NCBI GenBank assembly: GCA_902729315.2 | Contig: LR746272.1 | Location: 7,218,827-7,282,826, forward strand | Length of the DNA stretch: 64,000 nt | DNA from: Spirodela intermedia | Lineage: Eukaryota > Streptophyta > Magnoliopsida > Alismatales > Araceae | Direction of reading: 5' to 3' | In this document: positions 41,100-54,366 of the stretch, piece by piece | Layout: every line of letters starts with the position of its first letter | How positions within the stretch are numbered: position 1 is the first letter of the stretch | Notes under the pieces: generated by a model | What the model was told of the DNA's origin: nothing | Database searches by the model: none | Seen by the model: the letters and a program-made list of their open reading frames with translations, nothing else | Made by a program: the position numbers and the translations under genes

Positions 41100-43020
41100 A
41101 TGGAGGCGGCCCCCTCGGCCGCCACCGCTGCCGCCGCCGTGAGTTGTTACGCGGACTCCGTTGACTCCATGTCCCCGCGCTCCCGCGGAGGGGACCTCTG
41201 GGACGATCCCGTGGCGGCCTCGGCGGCTCCAGCGGCGGCGGCATCCAAGCTCCGGCTGATGTGCAGCTTCGGGGGGCATATCGTGCCGCGCCCCCACGAC
41301 AAGGCTCTCTGCTACCTCGGCGGCGAGACGCGCATCGTGGTGGTGGACCGCCACGCGACTCTGGCCGACCTCCACGGCCGCCTCTCACGCTCCCTCCTCG
41401 CCGGCCGCCCCTTCTCCCTCAAGTACCAGCTCCCGTCGGAGGACCTCGACTCCCTCATCTCCGTCACTGCCGACGACGACCTCGACAACATGATCGAGGA
41501 GTACGACCGCATCGCTGCCTCCGCCGGCGCCGGCAAGCCTTCCCGCCTTCGTCTCTTCCTCTTCCCCGCCAAGCCGGCCAGCGTTCCCGCCGGCGACGCC
41601 TCCACTGACTCCATCAGCTCCCTCCTCGACGACTCCAAGTCGGAGACCTGGTTCGTCGACGCCCTCAACGGCGCCATGCTCGGCCGCAACCTCTCCTCTG
41701 GCGACTCCGCCGCCTCCTCTTCCGTCAACTGTCTGCTCGGCCTTGACGACTCCCACCCCTCCCCCAACGACGACGGCTCGCTTCTCCGTTCGTTCGGATC
41801 GGCTTCGTCAGGGCCGTCGGTTTCCAACCCGAGGGGGGGGATCGGCGCTGGGCTGGACGGCCACTTCTCTAACGATCTGAAGCTCCCGCCACCCCCGCCA
41901 CCGCCGCCGCGGGCGCAGCAGCAGCAGCAATCGGTTGGGGACGTCTTCAATCTCCACTGTGGCCAGTATTACCCCACACCTCCTCAGCCTCAACTCATCA
42001 GCCCTAGTTCTCTCACGGCGACGTCGGCCGCTGGCTCCGCCGCAAGCAACATCTCCCCCGGGGAGACCTCGGTCCTTGGTCGGGATCTCTCCTCCGACGA
42101 CGATAAATCAGACAATGGAGGAGCTCGGCGATCTCCGACTCCTCAGCCCAAGGATCAACAACAGCAGTCCCAGCAGCAGAAGTCTAACCTTCTGGATGTA
42201 CCCATCTCCGGCGACTCCTATTCCAGGTATTCCCCGGTGATTCCCCACGCTTTCTTCAATCCACTGATGTTATCTTCTAAATTCCCCGCCGTCTTCTCCA
42301 TTTAGACCCATCTACTATCAGGATAGGCCTCCCCCTGCCAGTGATCCGAAGCAGGAGGTCGCCATCGCCGACTACCGCCAGCCCGTGCATGTCACAGATC
42401 AGGGTTACCTGATGCAGCCGCTGCCGCCGCCGTTGCAGGCAGTCGACCAGCTTCAGCAGCAGCAGCAGCAGCAGCAGTATCAGCAGCAACAGTTCGTCCA
42501 GGCTCACCCGCATTTGGCCCCCCTCTCTTCCTACTACCAGTTCCCCATCCACCCGCAGCAGCAGCTTCCCCAAGCCGCCGCCCACCCCTACAACCCCCAG
42601 GTTCCCATGTACTTCCTGCCCGTCCGGCAGGACCCTGGTTATAACCTGAACGGCGACCCCTCCTCAGGCAAGCCCACCATCCCCATGCCCACCGCCGTCC
42701 TCCCCTCCCGGGTAGCGCCCCCGAAATCAGACTCGGCGGCGGGGAATGCCTTCCGCGGCGGCGCCTCCGCCGGCTCCCAGCCGCCGCAGCCCACGCAGCT
42801 TCTCCACTTGCCGGACCAGCACCGCCAGTTCGTCGGCTACCACCCATTGCACCCCCACCCCTCCCCACCCCCTTCGGCGGCGACCGGTTATAACTACGAG
42901 TTCTCGGATTCAGTCCATCCCCAGCATATATACTATGCCATCAGCTCTGGAGCCGCCATGGCCGAGTCCCCTCCGGCAATGCAGCTGCAAGCCGAGGCCA
43001 AGCAGACCAGAGGTTCATAG
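41100..43020 (+). CDS. PB1 (octicosapeptide/Phox/Bem1p) domain protein (2 exons)
   Basis: Exons 41100-42226 and 42306-43020 give 613 residues; the intron is only 79 bp (GT at 42227, TTTAG at 42301-42305). The PB1 domain covers about residues 50-138. It has a basic start (KLRLMCSFGGHIVPRPHDK), the GGETRIV strand and an acidic OPCA-like end (VTADDDLDNMIEEY). Both features suggest PB1-PB1 pairing. The rest is low complexity: Ser-rich, a proline run at about 262-270, Gln tracts in both exons (the longest near residue 430), and Pro/His-rich sequence. No other domain is recognised. Plant proteins of this architecture are thought to be scaffolds, and the exact function is unknown. The start is the first ATG of the frame; an upstream non-ATG extension to 41043 is ignored. 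Confidence 0.9.
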
Positions 43021-46000
43021 CCGCCGCAAGGTTAGTAGACCAGGAGTCGCCATTAATACACTAGACAGCATAGAGAGGTGTATATCTCATCTTCTTCCCC
43101 TCGTCGTCCTCTGTGGGTTCGCTGTATTCTTCGTCTTCCTCCCTCCTGTGAGTTGTGATTAGCGAATAAGAGAGCTGGAAGAGGCCCAGCCACCTTCCTC
43201 CTCCCCCGAACCGGCGGTATACCTGTTGTTCTCGTCGTTTGTGAGTAATTCTGGAATAATTTACAGTCCCTTGGGTCTAATCCTCGGTCTGGTCTGCTCT
43301 TCCTCCCTGGATTCTCTCTGAATCTCACGCCGCTCTTCCTCCTCTGGCCTAGCAATTCTTCCAGTCCTCTTGTCGAACGGGTGATGTGCATCCATTGGTG
43401 TAGACCCCACCTGGAGCTCCATCAACCGGGAGGATGGGGGAGGGGCGTGGCGCATGACGAGACAGGCGGCGGGCCAGCGACCCCGTTTCTCCTTATTTTC
43501 TACTCTTCGTTGAGCATGCTTCTCGACGGAAGCGTTAAGCCCACTGCATCATCATTCTGTTGGCTTCTTCTTCTTCTTTTGTCTCCCTCTCCCTCTCCCT
43601 CCGTCGCCATGGCGAGCCCTAGAAGTAGGTTCGTGGGACCGAGGCTGGTTACTTTTCGCAGGATATCTGGTGGGCGATCTTCAGGCGAGTTTCTAGGTTT
43701 TTCTTTTCTTCTTCTCATTCTGAAAGAAGGAAGGGGACCCCTGTGGGCTTGCTGATCCACCTACCAGCAGTAGAACCCAAAAAAACTGTTGCCGTCTTTT
43801 GAGAGATTAGGTGGGCGGCGAAAATCACGGCGACTAATCGAGTAGGCGGTGCCGTTTTTCTGAACATTTTGGTGGGCAGTCTGAGCTTCGCTTCCCAGGT
43901 TATTTATTTATTTATTTATTTATCCTGAAGAAAAAAAGGGCTTCCGTGGGTTGTCTGGGTTGCTGTAGAGCAAGATAAATTACGATCAATTGGTGGCCTT
44001 ACTGTGAACACTTTGGCCATCAGCTCACAGTCAACGCCGGGCCTTGACCATCAACCCACCTGCCACTTCGCTTGGCCCCACTTTGCGGGGACCCTACCCT
44101 TCCTTGTCTCGTCCCACGACAACGCCAGTGGACGGCAGGTTTCAAAGGCTGCGCCTGAAAGTCACCGCTGCCCCTCTCTCTCTCTCTAGCTAAACACGGT
44201 AAGGCTGAAATGAAGATGGGCCAATTTTGGGCTGGGCGGGAGCCCACAGTTACTAAACGGGTCCTTTCATGGATCGGGCAAATCAATCGAGCCTCTACGC
44301 TGCGGACGCGTCATCTAGTTGGTTAGGTTAGACCCGAAGGGATCCGAGTAGAGCTGAAAGAGGGATCGGTGGGCCCCAGAGGGATCTCTCATACGATCCG
44401 AAATAAGAAATTAACGGACGGCTGTGATTAGATTGTGTCGCTGAGGAAGATCCGGGAAGTGGGCCCTATTCCGAGAAGCATCCAAGAAGCATACATGGCG
44501 ACACGTTTCGAGTTGGTCGCTTTATTCCCCTTCCCCTCTTTAATGGGCTCCCTCGCGGGTAAACCGGCTGCGTGCTAGCGCTGCGCATCCAAGTCAAGCG
44601 CAACGCATAAAAAACGACTGGGAACGTGAATTAACAACTTTGTGAGTCACGTTTTCTCTGATACGTACGGGTGTGATGTTCATCACAGGGACACTGCAAA
44701 GGAACGTCCGAGCGCCAATAATATCCCTTTCTTTTGAAGTTTCTGGCGGGGTAGCCTCTTCCTGCTTCTCTCTCTCTCTGTCTCTCTCTCTCTTTACCTC
44801 CACTGGCAGTTTTCTTGGACTGCACAGAGTGTCCTCTTCCAAGAACCGCGTCCAAAGTCTACTACGAGGCAAGGTAACCCTCTTCATCTCTCCATCTCTC
44901 TCTATCATCACACGGGAATACGTTCATTTCTTCTTCACCACGCTCCCTTTCTCGCACTGTAAATTTCTTGACGACGCTGCGTCGGTGTATAGAAGACCGG
45001 AGCTATTTCGGTTGGTTTGATAATTTTGCGGCCTTCGACGGACCCCACAGCCTTAAAGAGTCTTCAATCCGAATAGTTAGCCGGGAGGAAGTTGGTGCTT
45101 CCATTTCTTTGGAAGCCGGGAGGTTGGGGGGGGGCCATCGAGCGCAGCATTGCGTGAGACACGGGAGAGATATTCTGAGGACATCTGTTACGTATAGAGA
45201 AAGGATGCTATCTTGTAGGTTGTTGGATTCTTTCAACAGGGTATATAAGTTACCTCTCTCGCTTTTTTTTTTCCCCCCCTTTCCCTCTCAGTTTCATCTT
45301 CTGCCTTCGGTCGATATGCCTGTGCTGTCTGCTGGCGCTGCATTTAGTGTTTTTTGATGCGACACCTCTCGGGCATTTTCTCATGAGAGGCTACAATCTC
45401 TGTTGGTTCTGCTAGTCTATCCTTGACCTTGGGTTTTATAGCCCCGGCTTATGGCTTTCACTGCTTGCTTGCCCTTGCTTTAAGGCAAATAAGAAACTGA
45501 AAACCCAGGACAATAGTCAATATAGTGGGCCTTAATCCTATGGTTGTTTTGTAATGAACGGCGAGAAAATGGAAGTTTCTTGAAATGGAATCGGCCAGCT
45601 ATTCACCTCCGCGGAAAGAAATGTAGAATTTTAGTATATGTTTCCAATAGTTGCCATACTGCAGTAGTCCTCATTTTTTGCTTCGGCAGTAGACAATCTG
45701 GCTCAAGGATTTTGAAAAAACGTGTTATTGGCTTGCTTACCATTGACCACATTGCTTGACAAAAACCGAGTCCACCTGGGTGCGTAACAAATACACTGTG
45801 CTTGGTTGGCATTCGGTGGCTTACAGTTGGGTCACAAGGTTCCTTTGATTTTGTAACAAAAAATAAGTCGTCTATAATTGAAGTTCTTGAGCATGACTTT
45901 GGGGGTTGGACTATAACAACCCTTTGCTGAGAATGTAGACTGTGGGCCCAAATTTAGTGCATTGATGCTTCTTCATACATGGCCCGAGACCATGCCTACC

Positions 46001-47471
46001 TTTTCCTCATACATTTATGCTGATTTTCTCCTCTCAGTTTATCTATTGACTCGAAACTTCATATCTCTATCCCTTTGGTTTTGGTATCCATGACTAAATG
46101 TTTTTGTTGTCGATTTTCCACCACTATTTATCCAATGTTACAACCAGCATGCCCCATATTTTTGTCCAATCATACTAGACTGCCGTCTTGTAGGATTCTG
46201 AATTTATCTAGGGATCCTCTCTTCTCATCTCTATTATTAACCTCCCCCTCTTTGAATCCTCATTGAAAATGGGAGTACAATTGTGAAGTTATCTGTATAT
46301 GGTTGCCAGCCTGTGTCCTATGGCTATGTTTCTTGTTTGCAATGGGATCAGGATGGTGGTTAGTTGGCGCAGCAGTCAATCCGTCCTGTTTGAGCTATTT
46401 TTTTAAGCTGAGGTGCAGGAGTCGGAATGGAAATAGGAAATAATAAGAAAGGAAGAGGAAAAGAAGGGAAAAAAGGAGCCTAGCCATCAGCTATTGGTCG
46501 TACAAATGAGTTGAATGGGGCACGTAAAGTAAAAAATCGAAGGATAAGTAACCAAAATTGACGACAGGGGAGAGTTCCATTTGATGTATCTTTCATAGGT
46601 TTTCTAACTTTATATATTGTTGGATGCAAAAAGGTCACACAACCTTTACTGTTCTGTAGAAAATGATTAAAGGTTAATCTACATTGCCTGAGACATGTAA
46701 ATCTGTAAACGGGGATATTTTGTGCAGGCTAATACATTGAATGCATGATGTCTGGGCAATCGCAGAGTCAGTGTTGCGGATGATTTACCAGAGGAAATTA
46801 ATCCTCCATTATCGATGCCCACTCAAAGTTGTAGGAGCCTACAACATTGGAATGCAGTTTTACTGGATTAGTATTTCTTCAACTTCACTGGGTTCAGCTA
46901 TGAACATGCGTCCAAAATATCTAATCCCTGAGATTGGTACCTCCAGGAACGGATATAACATCATGCAGTAATGGATGTTGACATAGGTTATTTATATTTA
47001 TTATACACAACACTAGGTATGCATACCGTCCTTGACATTTACTTGATGCAAATATTTATGTAATTAGAGGATATAAATCAATGTCCATTGGCTCCAGGCG
47101 TAGGTCATATATTTTGGACACCAATTTACTAATCTCGCTTGTTTTAAAATTATTGTCATACGCCTCATGGTATACACATCAACTTTTTAGGCTCTGCCAC
47201 TCTGACAGCGAAGATGGACTTAGCGACTCAAAACAGAATGTGGACCTCTAATACCATGTTAAATAATTGGGGGATCTAACTATTTTATGCACAGGATTTG
47301 ATGTTTCGCACTAGACGTTGAAGTATATCAACACATATATTGCTGGGAACCATTTCTTAGTTCTTAGTGAACATGTATATTTTTTTCTTGGGACTGATTG
47401 CCTTTTTTCTTTTTTTAACTTACCTCTTTCCTTTGTTCGTTTCTTCTTTCTATTGATTTTGACAGAACCAC
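43021..47471. other. Intergenic and LPP1 5' leader, no other supported gene
   Basis: The PB1 3' untranslated region is followed by 4.4 kb without a recognisable domain. A short frame beginning MASPRSRFVG at 43609 was considered but has no support. Other landmarks are a (TTTA)n tract at 43899-43923 and CT tracts at 44768-44800. A TTTTGACAG acceptor ends at 47465, six bases before the LPP1 ATG, implying a 5' untranslated exon somewhere upstream that I could not place. Confidence 0.5.
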
Positions 47472-49120
47472 ATGAGGGAGGTTCAGCTAGGTGCACATAC
47501 CATTCAATCCCATGGAGCTAAACTGGCAAAAACACATATGCATGACTGGCTTATACTTGTTCTTCTGCTGGCCATTGTAGTCATTTTAAACGTAATTCAT
47601 CCTTTCTACCGTTTTGTGGGTAAAGACATGATGGATGATTTGAAATATCCCCTGAAGAGCAACACTGTCCCAGTCTGGGCTGTTCCAGTATGTTTTCCTA
47701 TTTTTTTTGTTGTTGTTGTAATTTTCCATTTATTTTCCTTTCGTATAAGTTAAAGGAATATAATAGCTGTGGTGGTCTTTTGTCTCCCATGGTTTCACCA
47801 GATAGTCGCTGTACTTGTGCCCGTTCTCATTTTCCTCGCCTTTTACTATCGAAGAAGGGATGTGTATGACCTGCATCATGCCATTCTAGGTACTTTCTTC
47901 TGTTTCCATATACTTGCTCTGTCTCTTGCATCCAAGCAAGTGAAGAGAGATGCGAATCCCTGATGCCAAATTATTCGCCATGGCAGGCCTTCTGTTTTCT
48001 GTCTTGATTACAGCGGTTATTACGGACGCCGTTAAGGATGCGGTTGGACGACCAAGGCCTGATTTTTTCTGGCGTTGCTTTCCTGATGGGAAGGAGGTAG
48101 ATAGTTTCCTCGTTTCCAGTCCTGAAATTCAGTTTCTCTCTCTCTCTCTCTCTGTGCTTTCGTTTTCGATTTTTCTCAGCTTAACCTTACGACGGGGTAT
48201 AATGCACATTTTTCCTTCAGTTATATGACCAAGTGACAGGCAATGTAATCTGCCACGGAGAGGGCGGCGTTGTGAAGGAAGGGCACAAGAGTTTCCCAAG
48301 TGGGCACACCTCATGTATGTTTTCCCGTCATGATTTCTCATTTGATAGTTATCTACTGGCCGTCGATCACTGGTTTTTGTTTCGAGAACATCAAGACGAG
48401 ACAATTTCGATCACTGGTCGGAGGATTAAAGGCAGGAGGATATATGATTGAACCATGGAATCTCTTGTAAAGATGGTTTTTGCAGGATATAATGACCCAC
48501 CCAAGTCGATCCCACCATGTGCAGGGTCATTTGCAGGGCTCGGCTTCCTCGCGCTGTACTTGTCGGGCAAGATCAAAGCGTTCGACCGGCGAGGCCACGT
48601 AGCGAAGCTGTGTATCATCTTCCTCCCCGTGCTGGTCGCGTCCCTCGTCGGAATCTCCCGCGTGGACGACTACTGGCACCACTGGCAGGACGTCTTCGCC
48701 GGAGCCCTCCTCGGTCCGTCTCTCCCCTTCCCACCCCCTCGATTATGTTTCTTCATCGTCACCCTCCCCTCGCTCTGAGAGTTTATCCATCTCCTCCCCC
48801 ACCCCCTCCCTCCTTCAGGAACCGTGGCGGCTGGGTTCTGCTACCTTCAGTTCTTCCCCGCTCCGTACCACTCAGACGGTAACCGGCCTCCCTCCCGCCT
48901 CCTCATCCTTTCGCCCCCCTAATCGGACGGCAGCGCCTTGCGGTGTGCAGGCTGGGGGACCTATGCCTACTTTCAGATGCTGGAGTCGCGGGCCTCGGTG
49001 AACCCCGCCGCGGGGATGAACGACGAGCTCGCTCGAGGGGAGGGCGGCGAGGGGGAGTGCTCCCGAGCTCGGAGCCACTGGGCCTCCGTGCGCGATGGAC
49101 TTGGGACGGGCGAGGTATGA
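47472..49120 (+). CDS. LPP: Lipid phosphate phosphatase, PAP2 family (LPP copy 1, 7 exons)
   Basis: Exons 47472-47687, 47802-47889, 47987-48096, 48221-48314, 48525-48713, 48819-48878 and 48951-49120 give 308 residues. LPPs are multi-spanning membrane enzymes that dephosphorylate phosphatidic acid and related lipid phosphates. The three-part PAP2 active site is complete: KX6RP (residues 118-126), PSGH (164-167) and SRX5HX3D (S214-D225, with the nucleophile-assisting His221). Plant LPP marks include [15 protein letters not shown] and [14 protein letters not shown]. Several hydrophobic stretches fit six membrane spans. The exon 5 donor is GTCCGT, unusually weak but required by phase. Exons 5-7 are strikingly GC-rich, while exons 1-4 are not. 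The next gene is a duplicate. Confidence 0.94.
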
Positions 49121-51233
49121 CCGCGCCGCGCCTGCCGCCCTTGCCTTTCTTCCACCCCCCACAAAACCTGAAAAAACTGGTGTGTACCTTCCTGTTCATG
49201 CAAAATTTTGCCACTTTGGGAGGATCCCCGTGGTTGGCAGCCGTGCTTAGATTTTCTCCTCATTTGATTCCATCTCCCCGCCGAATTTTCCTATTATTAT
49301 TATTATTTTGTAGTATATCCTTGAAATTTGGCGTAATTATCTGGATAAAGTAATTAAACGCGTTTATTTGATTTGTATCCTTTCTTTATCTACTTTTTTT
49401 ATTATTGCTTGAAGTCCACGCTTGCAGGTGCCGAGGGGGGCATTCTTGGACGGGATATTATTTAATATTTTTTATAATAATAGCAACAGTGTGTCGGCGG
49501 GGTAGGAAGGGAAAACAATCGACGGATCTGCGAACTAACCTGAACGCTTCCCCCCCCCCCCCCTCTCCGACCGTCTAACTCTCTCTCTCTCTCCCTCCCC
49601 CTTGTGTCGTTCTCTCTCCGTGGACTTCTGTTAATCCTCTCCAAAGTGTGGCAGTCAACGCGCGCTCGGTTTATACTTGTCGAGTGAACGGCGAAGGTTT
49701 GCGTCGCGTGTTCATCAGGTGGCTTCCGCCCCGGTCCCAGCCTTGCCGCGCAGTCCGCCTTCCTCAGTTGAACCCTTTCCCAGTCCAGGTTGGTCGTCCT
49801 TCTGTCCTGTTATTTTTCGTCGCGTGGCATCTTCGTCTCCGCTGGCGTGGTGTGCTTGGTGGATTTTGGATCTCTCGCTGTCCTTCGCCCAGCTGGTCTC
49901 GCTGGTGTTGATTGCGGGCGGGGGAGAAGGTTCGGTTTTCTTTTTTTCTTCTTCGGGGGAGGATTCGCTCCAACTGTCATAGCCCCTTACACACCAGGGA
50001 GAAGGGAAGTTCCAACGGTACGTAAACAGGAGCGGCTGAGGCTTTCCTGGCGGGCTTGGTTCCTTGTCGAGCTTACAGCGTCGGCCTGTCGGGGTCTTGA
50101 TCGATGATTCGTATGATCTTTTGAATGTTGGTTTTTTTTGACATACTTTCTCTGCGTCCGGCGTGGCTCCCTCATTTCTTCGTTGTTCAAAAATCAATGT
50201 TACAGATATAATCGGTTGCTATCTCCGTGCTGGAACTTAACCGAGAAAATGATTTGTAAATTTTCCTTTGTCGGATTTAAACTCTCTTTACTCTGGAAAA
50301 AAGTTGTTTTTCAGGGAGGAAACGGCGAATCACAAAATGATGTTCAATCGAGTTTTGTGCTTCTGTAGTGCTGAATCTATGGTAGTAGAACTTTTCCTCT
50401 TGGACTGTTTTCTGAAAGGAAATTCCTCCGCATTTCTCTCAAGGATCTTTCAGATATTTTCGAAAGATCTACGAATGATAGAAGGTTTGTGGATCACATC
50501 ACCAAGGAGAAACTGGGATCAAATAAGCTCCTTTATTTATGTTAATGGTTTTGACTGGATCTAATGAGAATCAACTTGGGGTCTTGAGTAATCGAATCAT
50601 CATTCATCATTTAAGACTGCTGCCGTTTGTTCCAACTCATGTGACTATGTGTTCACGTGACCGAATATTATTTTGAAACTCTCCTGGCTGATGTGAACAT
50701 GTTATGGAGATTATGACTTGAAACACCACTTATCATATGTTCGATAACCTGATTGGAATGGAATCTTCAAGGCCTTGCTATATCTGTTGTGACAGGATGG
50801 TCTGATTTACAACACGAAAACGAAGGGAGTTATGCCCAAAATCTTGCTTGATCCGGTAACCAAGGTTCGACAACCGCACATATGAAAAAATATGAAAAAT
50901 ATGAAAGCTATAATGGTTCCGATCGAATGGAGATTATGACTTGTAATGACTCACCTATGTTTAAGACCTTGAAATGATATATCCTTTTTATATGTGTCGA
51001 TTAATCCCGCTGCATATCAAAGATTGGAAGGAAGAAAAACCATCATGATCCAAATGTTGACAGACTTGGATTGGGTTGGCAATCGTTCTTACAGGAAAAG
51101 TTCCAATAGTTTTTTAGTTAAATGTTGTATTGTTCAAATCCAGGGGTTCAAACTGCGGAAAGGTTCTCTCAAGTATACAGTATGCTGATTTTTTGCCTAA
51201 GTTTCTGATTTTTTTATTCTTTTGTAGGACAAA
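49121..51233. other. Intergenic: LPP copy 2 promoter, 5' leader and leader intron
   Basis: A CT- and C-rich core promoter-like stretch (about 49540-49640) is followed by a GC-moderate region that probably holds a non-coding first exon. A GTACGT donor at about 50019 could pair with the TTTTGTAG acceptor at 51221-51228, just before the ATG. No other gene is seen. Confidence 0.5.
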
Positions 51234-54200
51234 ATGGCAGACAGTCACGTGGGGGTTCACACTATAAAATCTCATGGAGTAAAGGTTTTAAGGTTCCACA
51301 TGCACGATTGGTTTGTCTTCTTACTTCTGGTGGGGATAGAAATTGGATTGAATGTTATAGATCCATTTCACCGCTTTGTTGGAGAGGATATGATGACAGA
51401 CTTGAAGTACCCGCTTAAAGATAATACAGTGCCATTTTGGGCTGTTCCAGTATGTTCTTTCACCTGACGTTTGTGCTTAAGATATTCTTCACTGACTCGA
51501 TTATGATTCTGGATTATACTTGACGAAGGATAAACACTTGTTCTTTCTTCCCCTGTAACAGCTCATTGCGATTGTATTGCCTCTCTTAATCTTCATTGCA
51601 ATCTACTTCAGGCGGAGAGACGTCTATGATTTGCACCATGCCATTCTAGGTAGATCTTAAGATACCTTCAAATATACGAATATAACTTCTCCACGGGCGT
51701 GTATAGTATCGAATTATTGCTGAAATGCTCGCATCCTGGCAGGGCTCCTATATTCTGTGCTTGTAACTGGAGTCATAACGGATGCAATTAAAGATGCCGT
51801 TGGTCGCCCTCGACCGGATTTCTTCTGGCGATGTTTCCCTGATGGAAAGTCGGTGGGTCAATATTAGGACTTGAATTTAATTGCTCATTTTCTTGACAAA
51901 GTTGGCAGCACGATCTAGTGAGTTGCATTATTGATCTAGTGAGTTGGCAGGCTTTTGATCCTCTCACAGGAAATGTTATATGCCATGGATTGAGGAGTGA
52001 TATCAAGGAGGGGCACAAAAGTTTCCCTAGTGGGCATACATCCTGTAAGTAGCGGAGGATCATCTTAGCGAAATTTTTGGTTGATTTTGTTCTTTACATA
52101 TTTAATTAGCTATTCTGTTGGTTACTCCTTTTCTTTCATTAGATTGGCCATTGTTCCCCAACATAATTTAGTCAGTTTTAGTATGAGTTTGGGAGACAGA
52201 CATTGTATGAAAGAAAGGTTTCATATCGAAATTTAGCTTATTAATGGGGGAAGCTTATCTGAAGGGTGAGCCCACGTGGAACACAGAAGAAAACTTGCAT
52301 CTTTTGTTGCGGCTTTAAGGATTCTGCATATCACGTGTTTGTGGACTTCGAGTGTTTTATAAATACGATTGTGAAACTTCGAGAGCGTTTGACATTCACT
52401 TGCAGTTATTTGGATATATTTTTCAATTGATGCCATTTAAACTCCTTTCAACTCTGAACAAGACTGTGATTAGACGGTTACAAACTCTTCCCTTATTACA
52501 GAGCCTGTTTTACGAAGAACTAGTTGGGAACTATTGGGTCACATCTCAATGGGAGTTTTGGGATGCCTTTAAAACTGGGGACCTTACGATATCTGGTTAT
52601 GCTTCTTTGGTTTTTGGCCTTTTTGTTCTTTTGAGCATATTAAATGATTCTCTCTCTCTCTCTCTCTGAAATGTGCAAACTGTAATTCCAAGAAACTCCC
52701 CGCCCCAAACACACTCACACCCAACAAAAAAAGTATAATGAATTTCAATAGTCTTAGGCCTGCACTATTTTGCATATTATCAGTGGCATTTCTGCATACA
52801 CGTTCACCTATTATTATTCTGATTGATAAGGTTTGCTAACTCTTGTTAATGTACACGGAAAAAGTGGAGGTGCTCTAAGTTGTTGATTGAATAAATGACT
52901 AGTGTTATAGTGTGGGTTTGTGGAACGCCCTGTTAAAAAATATCTGCATTATATTTGCATGCACAGTTACATAGTCCTATCATACCCTTGGAAAGATTTT
53001 TCCAATCTTGTTAAATATTCGAAACCATCTCTCCGTATCCAAAATTCATGAATGTTCTTCTGCTATGCCCCCTACTGAAACAAGGGTCCTGCTTTTTGAC
53101 CATCCATTTTAACGACTTTAACAACATAGTTTTTCGGGGAAGGGACGGATGCTGATTTTAGTCATTCTACAAAGAAATGGTCCATCTTTTTTCATTAAGC
53201 CAGCTTTACTTCATCAGTCTGTGACTTTTGCTACGTTCGTAGGCATATTTACTGATCAATTTGCAATAAAAAGTCATTCTCACGACCCTTCCTTCGCCCT
53301 TTCTATCTTCATACTCTTTGCAAAGAGCCTCATTATTTACCCGCACGAGGTTTTGCAGGGTCCTTTGCAGGCCTAGGCTTCGTTTCATGGTATCTTTCAG
53401 GGAAAATCAGAGCTTTTGATCGCCGGGGACATATTGGCAAACTCTGCATTGTTTTCCTTCCTCTACTTGTCGCAGCTCTTGTGGGGGTCTCTAGAGTGGA
53501 CGACTATTGGCACCATTGGCAAGATGTATTTGCAGGGGGACTTCTAGGTTTGTAATAGTATTTTGCATCAATACAATTTCTCCTGGGCTTATCCATAATA
53601 GTGTTAATTTATGTGCAGGACTAACTGTGGCTTCATTCTGCTATCTGCAATTCTTTCCACTGCCATATGATACCGAGGGTATACTTTCTACTTATGTCAT
53701 GTTATTTATTTCAAATGCCAAAAGCTTTTTCTCGGTTCATTCCATTTTCTTCACGAACTGTGCAAGGCCTGAGACAAATAGAGAGACAGAAAATGAATGA
53801 CACGGGTTCATTTTCTTCGAAGCTTGTATGTCTGAGTGCATTAGCATCTATTGAGACGGTTTGATGATTTGGTCACGCTTGAACAGAGAGAAATACTACT
53901 TCCATTTTATGATAGATATCAGGCTTCAATGCATGAATACAAAGCAGCAAATATTCCAGTAATTTGTGTCATGCTATTGTTTGATCCACATTCTGTGTTC
54001 CCCTCTTGGGTTGTGCCTGGCAACCCAGTTGCGTTGTGGTAAGAACCTAGATTGCATGTGGATGCTTACTAACTTCCATGTCCGATATGACTAATAAGGT
54101 TAATAGGTATAGAGTGAACAGGAGGGCACTCCCGTGGCGCTGAATCCGGACTTCTTTCTGCAGGTTGGGGGCCTCACGCCTACTTCCGGACCTTGGCGGA

Positions 54201-54366
54201 GATGGAGCAGGCCAAGGATCGGCCATCCATCTCCCTAGCAGACTCCCACGTCCAGCAACAGGAGGGTGAAGCCCTGTGCCTCGTGTCGTCGGGTGCCCAG
54301 GGGCGAGTAGACGAAGCAGAGACACGCCCTGTCATCGAGGACATCGAAAATGGAAGGAGGCAATGA
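51234..54366 (+). CDS. LPP: Lipid phosphate phosphatase, PAP2 family (LPP copy 2, 7 exons)
   Basis: Exons 51234-51449, 51562-51649, 51743-51852, 51951-52044, 53359-53547, 53619-53678 and 54164-54366 give 319 residues. The first six exons have exactly the lengths found in LPP copy 1 (216, 88, 110, 94, 189, 60), so the two are a tandem duplication. The PAP2 triad is intact: KDAVGRPRP at 118-126, PSGH at 164-167 and [12 protein letters not shown] at 214-225. The C-terminal tail is longer and unrelated to copy 1, acidic and Gln-rich. Intron 4 is 1.3 kb against 0.2 kb in copy 1. Its coding sequence is less GC-rich except for the last exon. It is a membrane enzyme acting on phosphatidic acid; its exact membrane is not determined. 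Confidence 0.94.

Noticed and set aside
43381-43755. Small protein starting near 43509 or 43609
   Set aside because: No domain, low-complexity Leu/Ser content and no splice evidence. It may be leader sequence of LPP copy 1.
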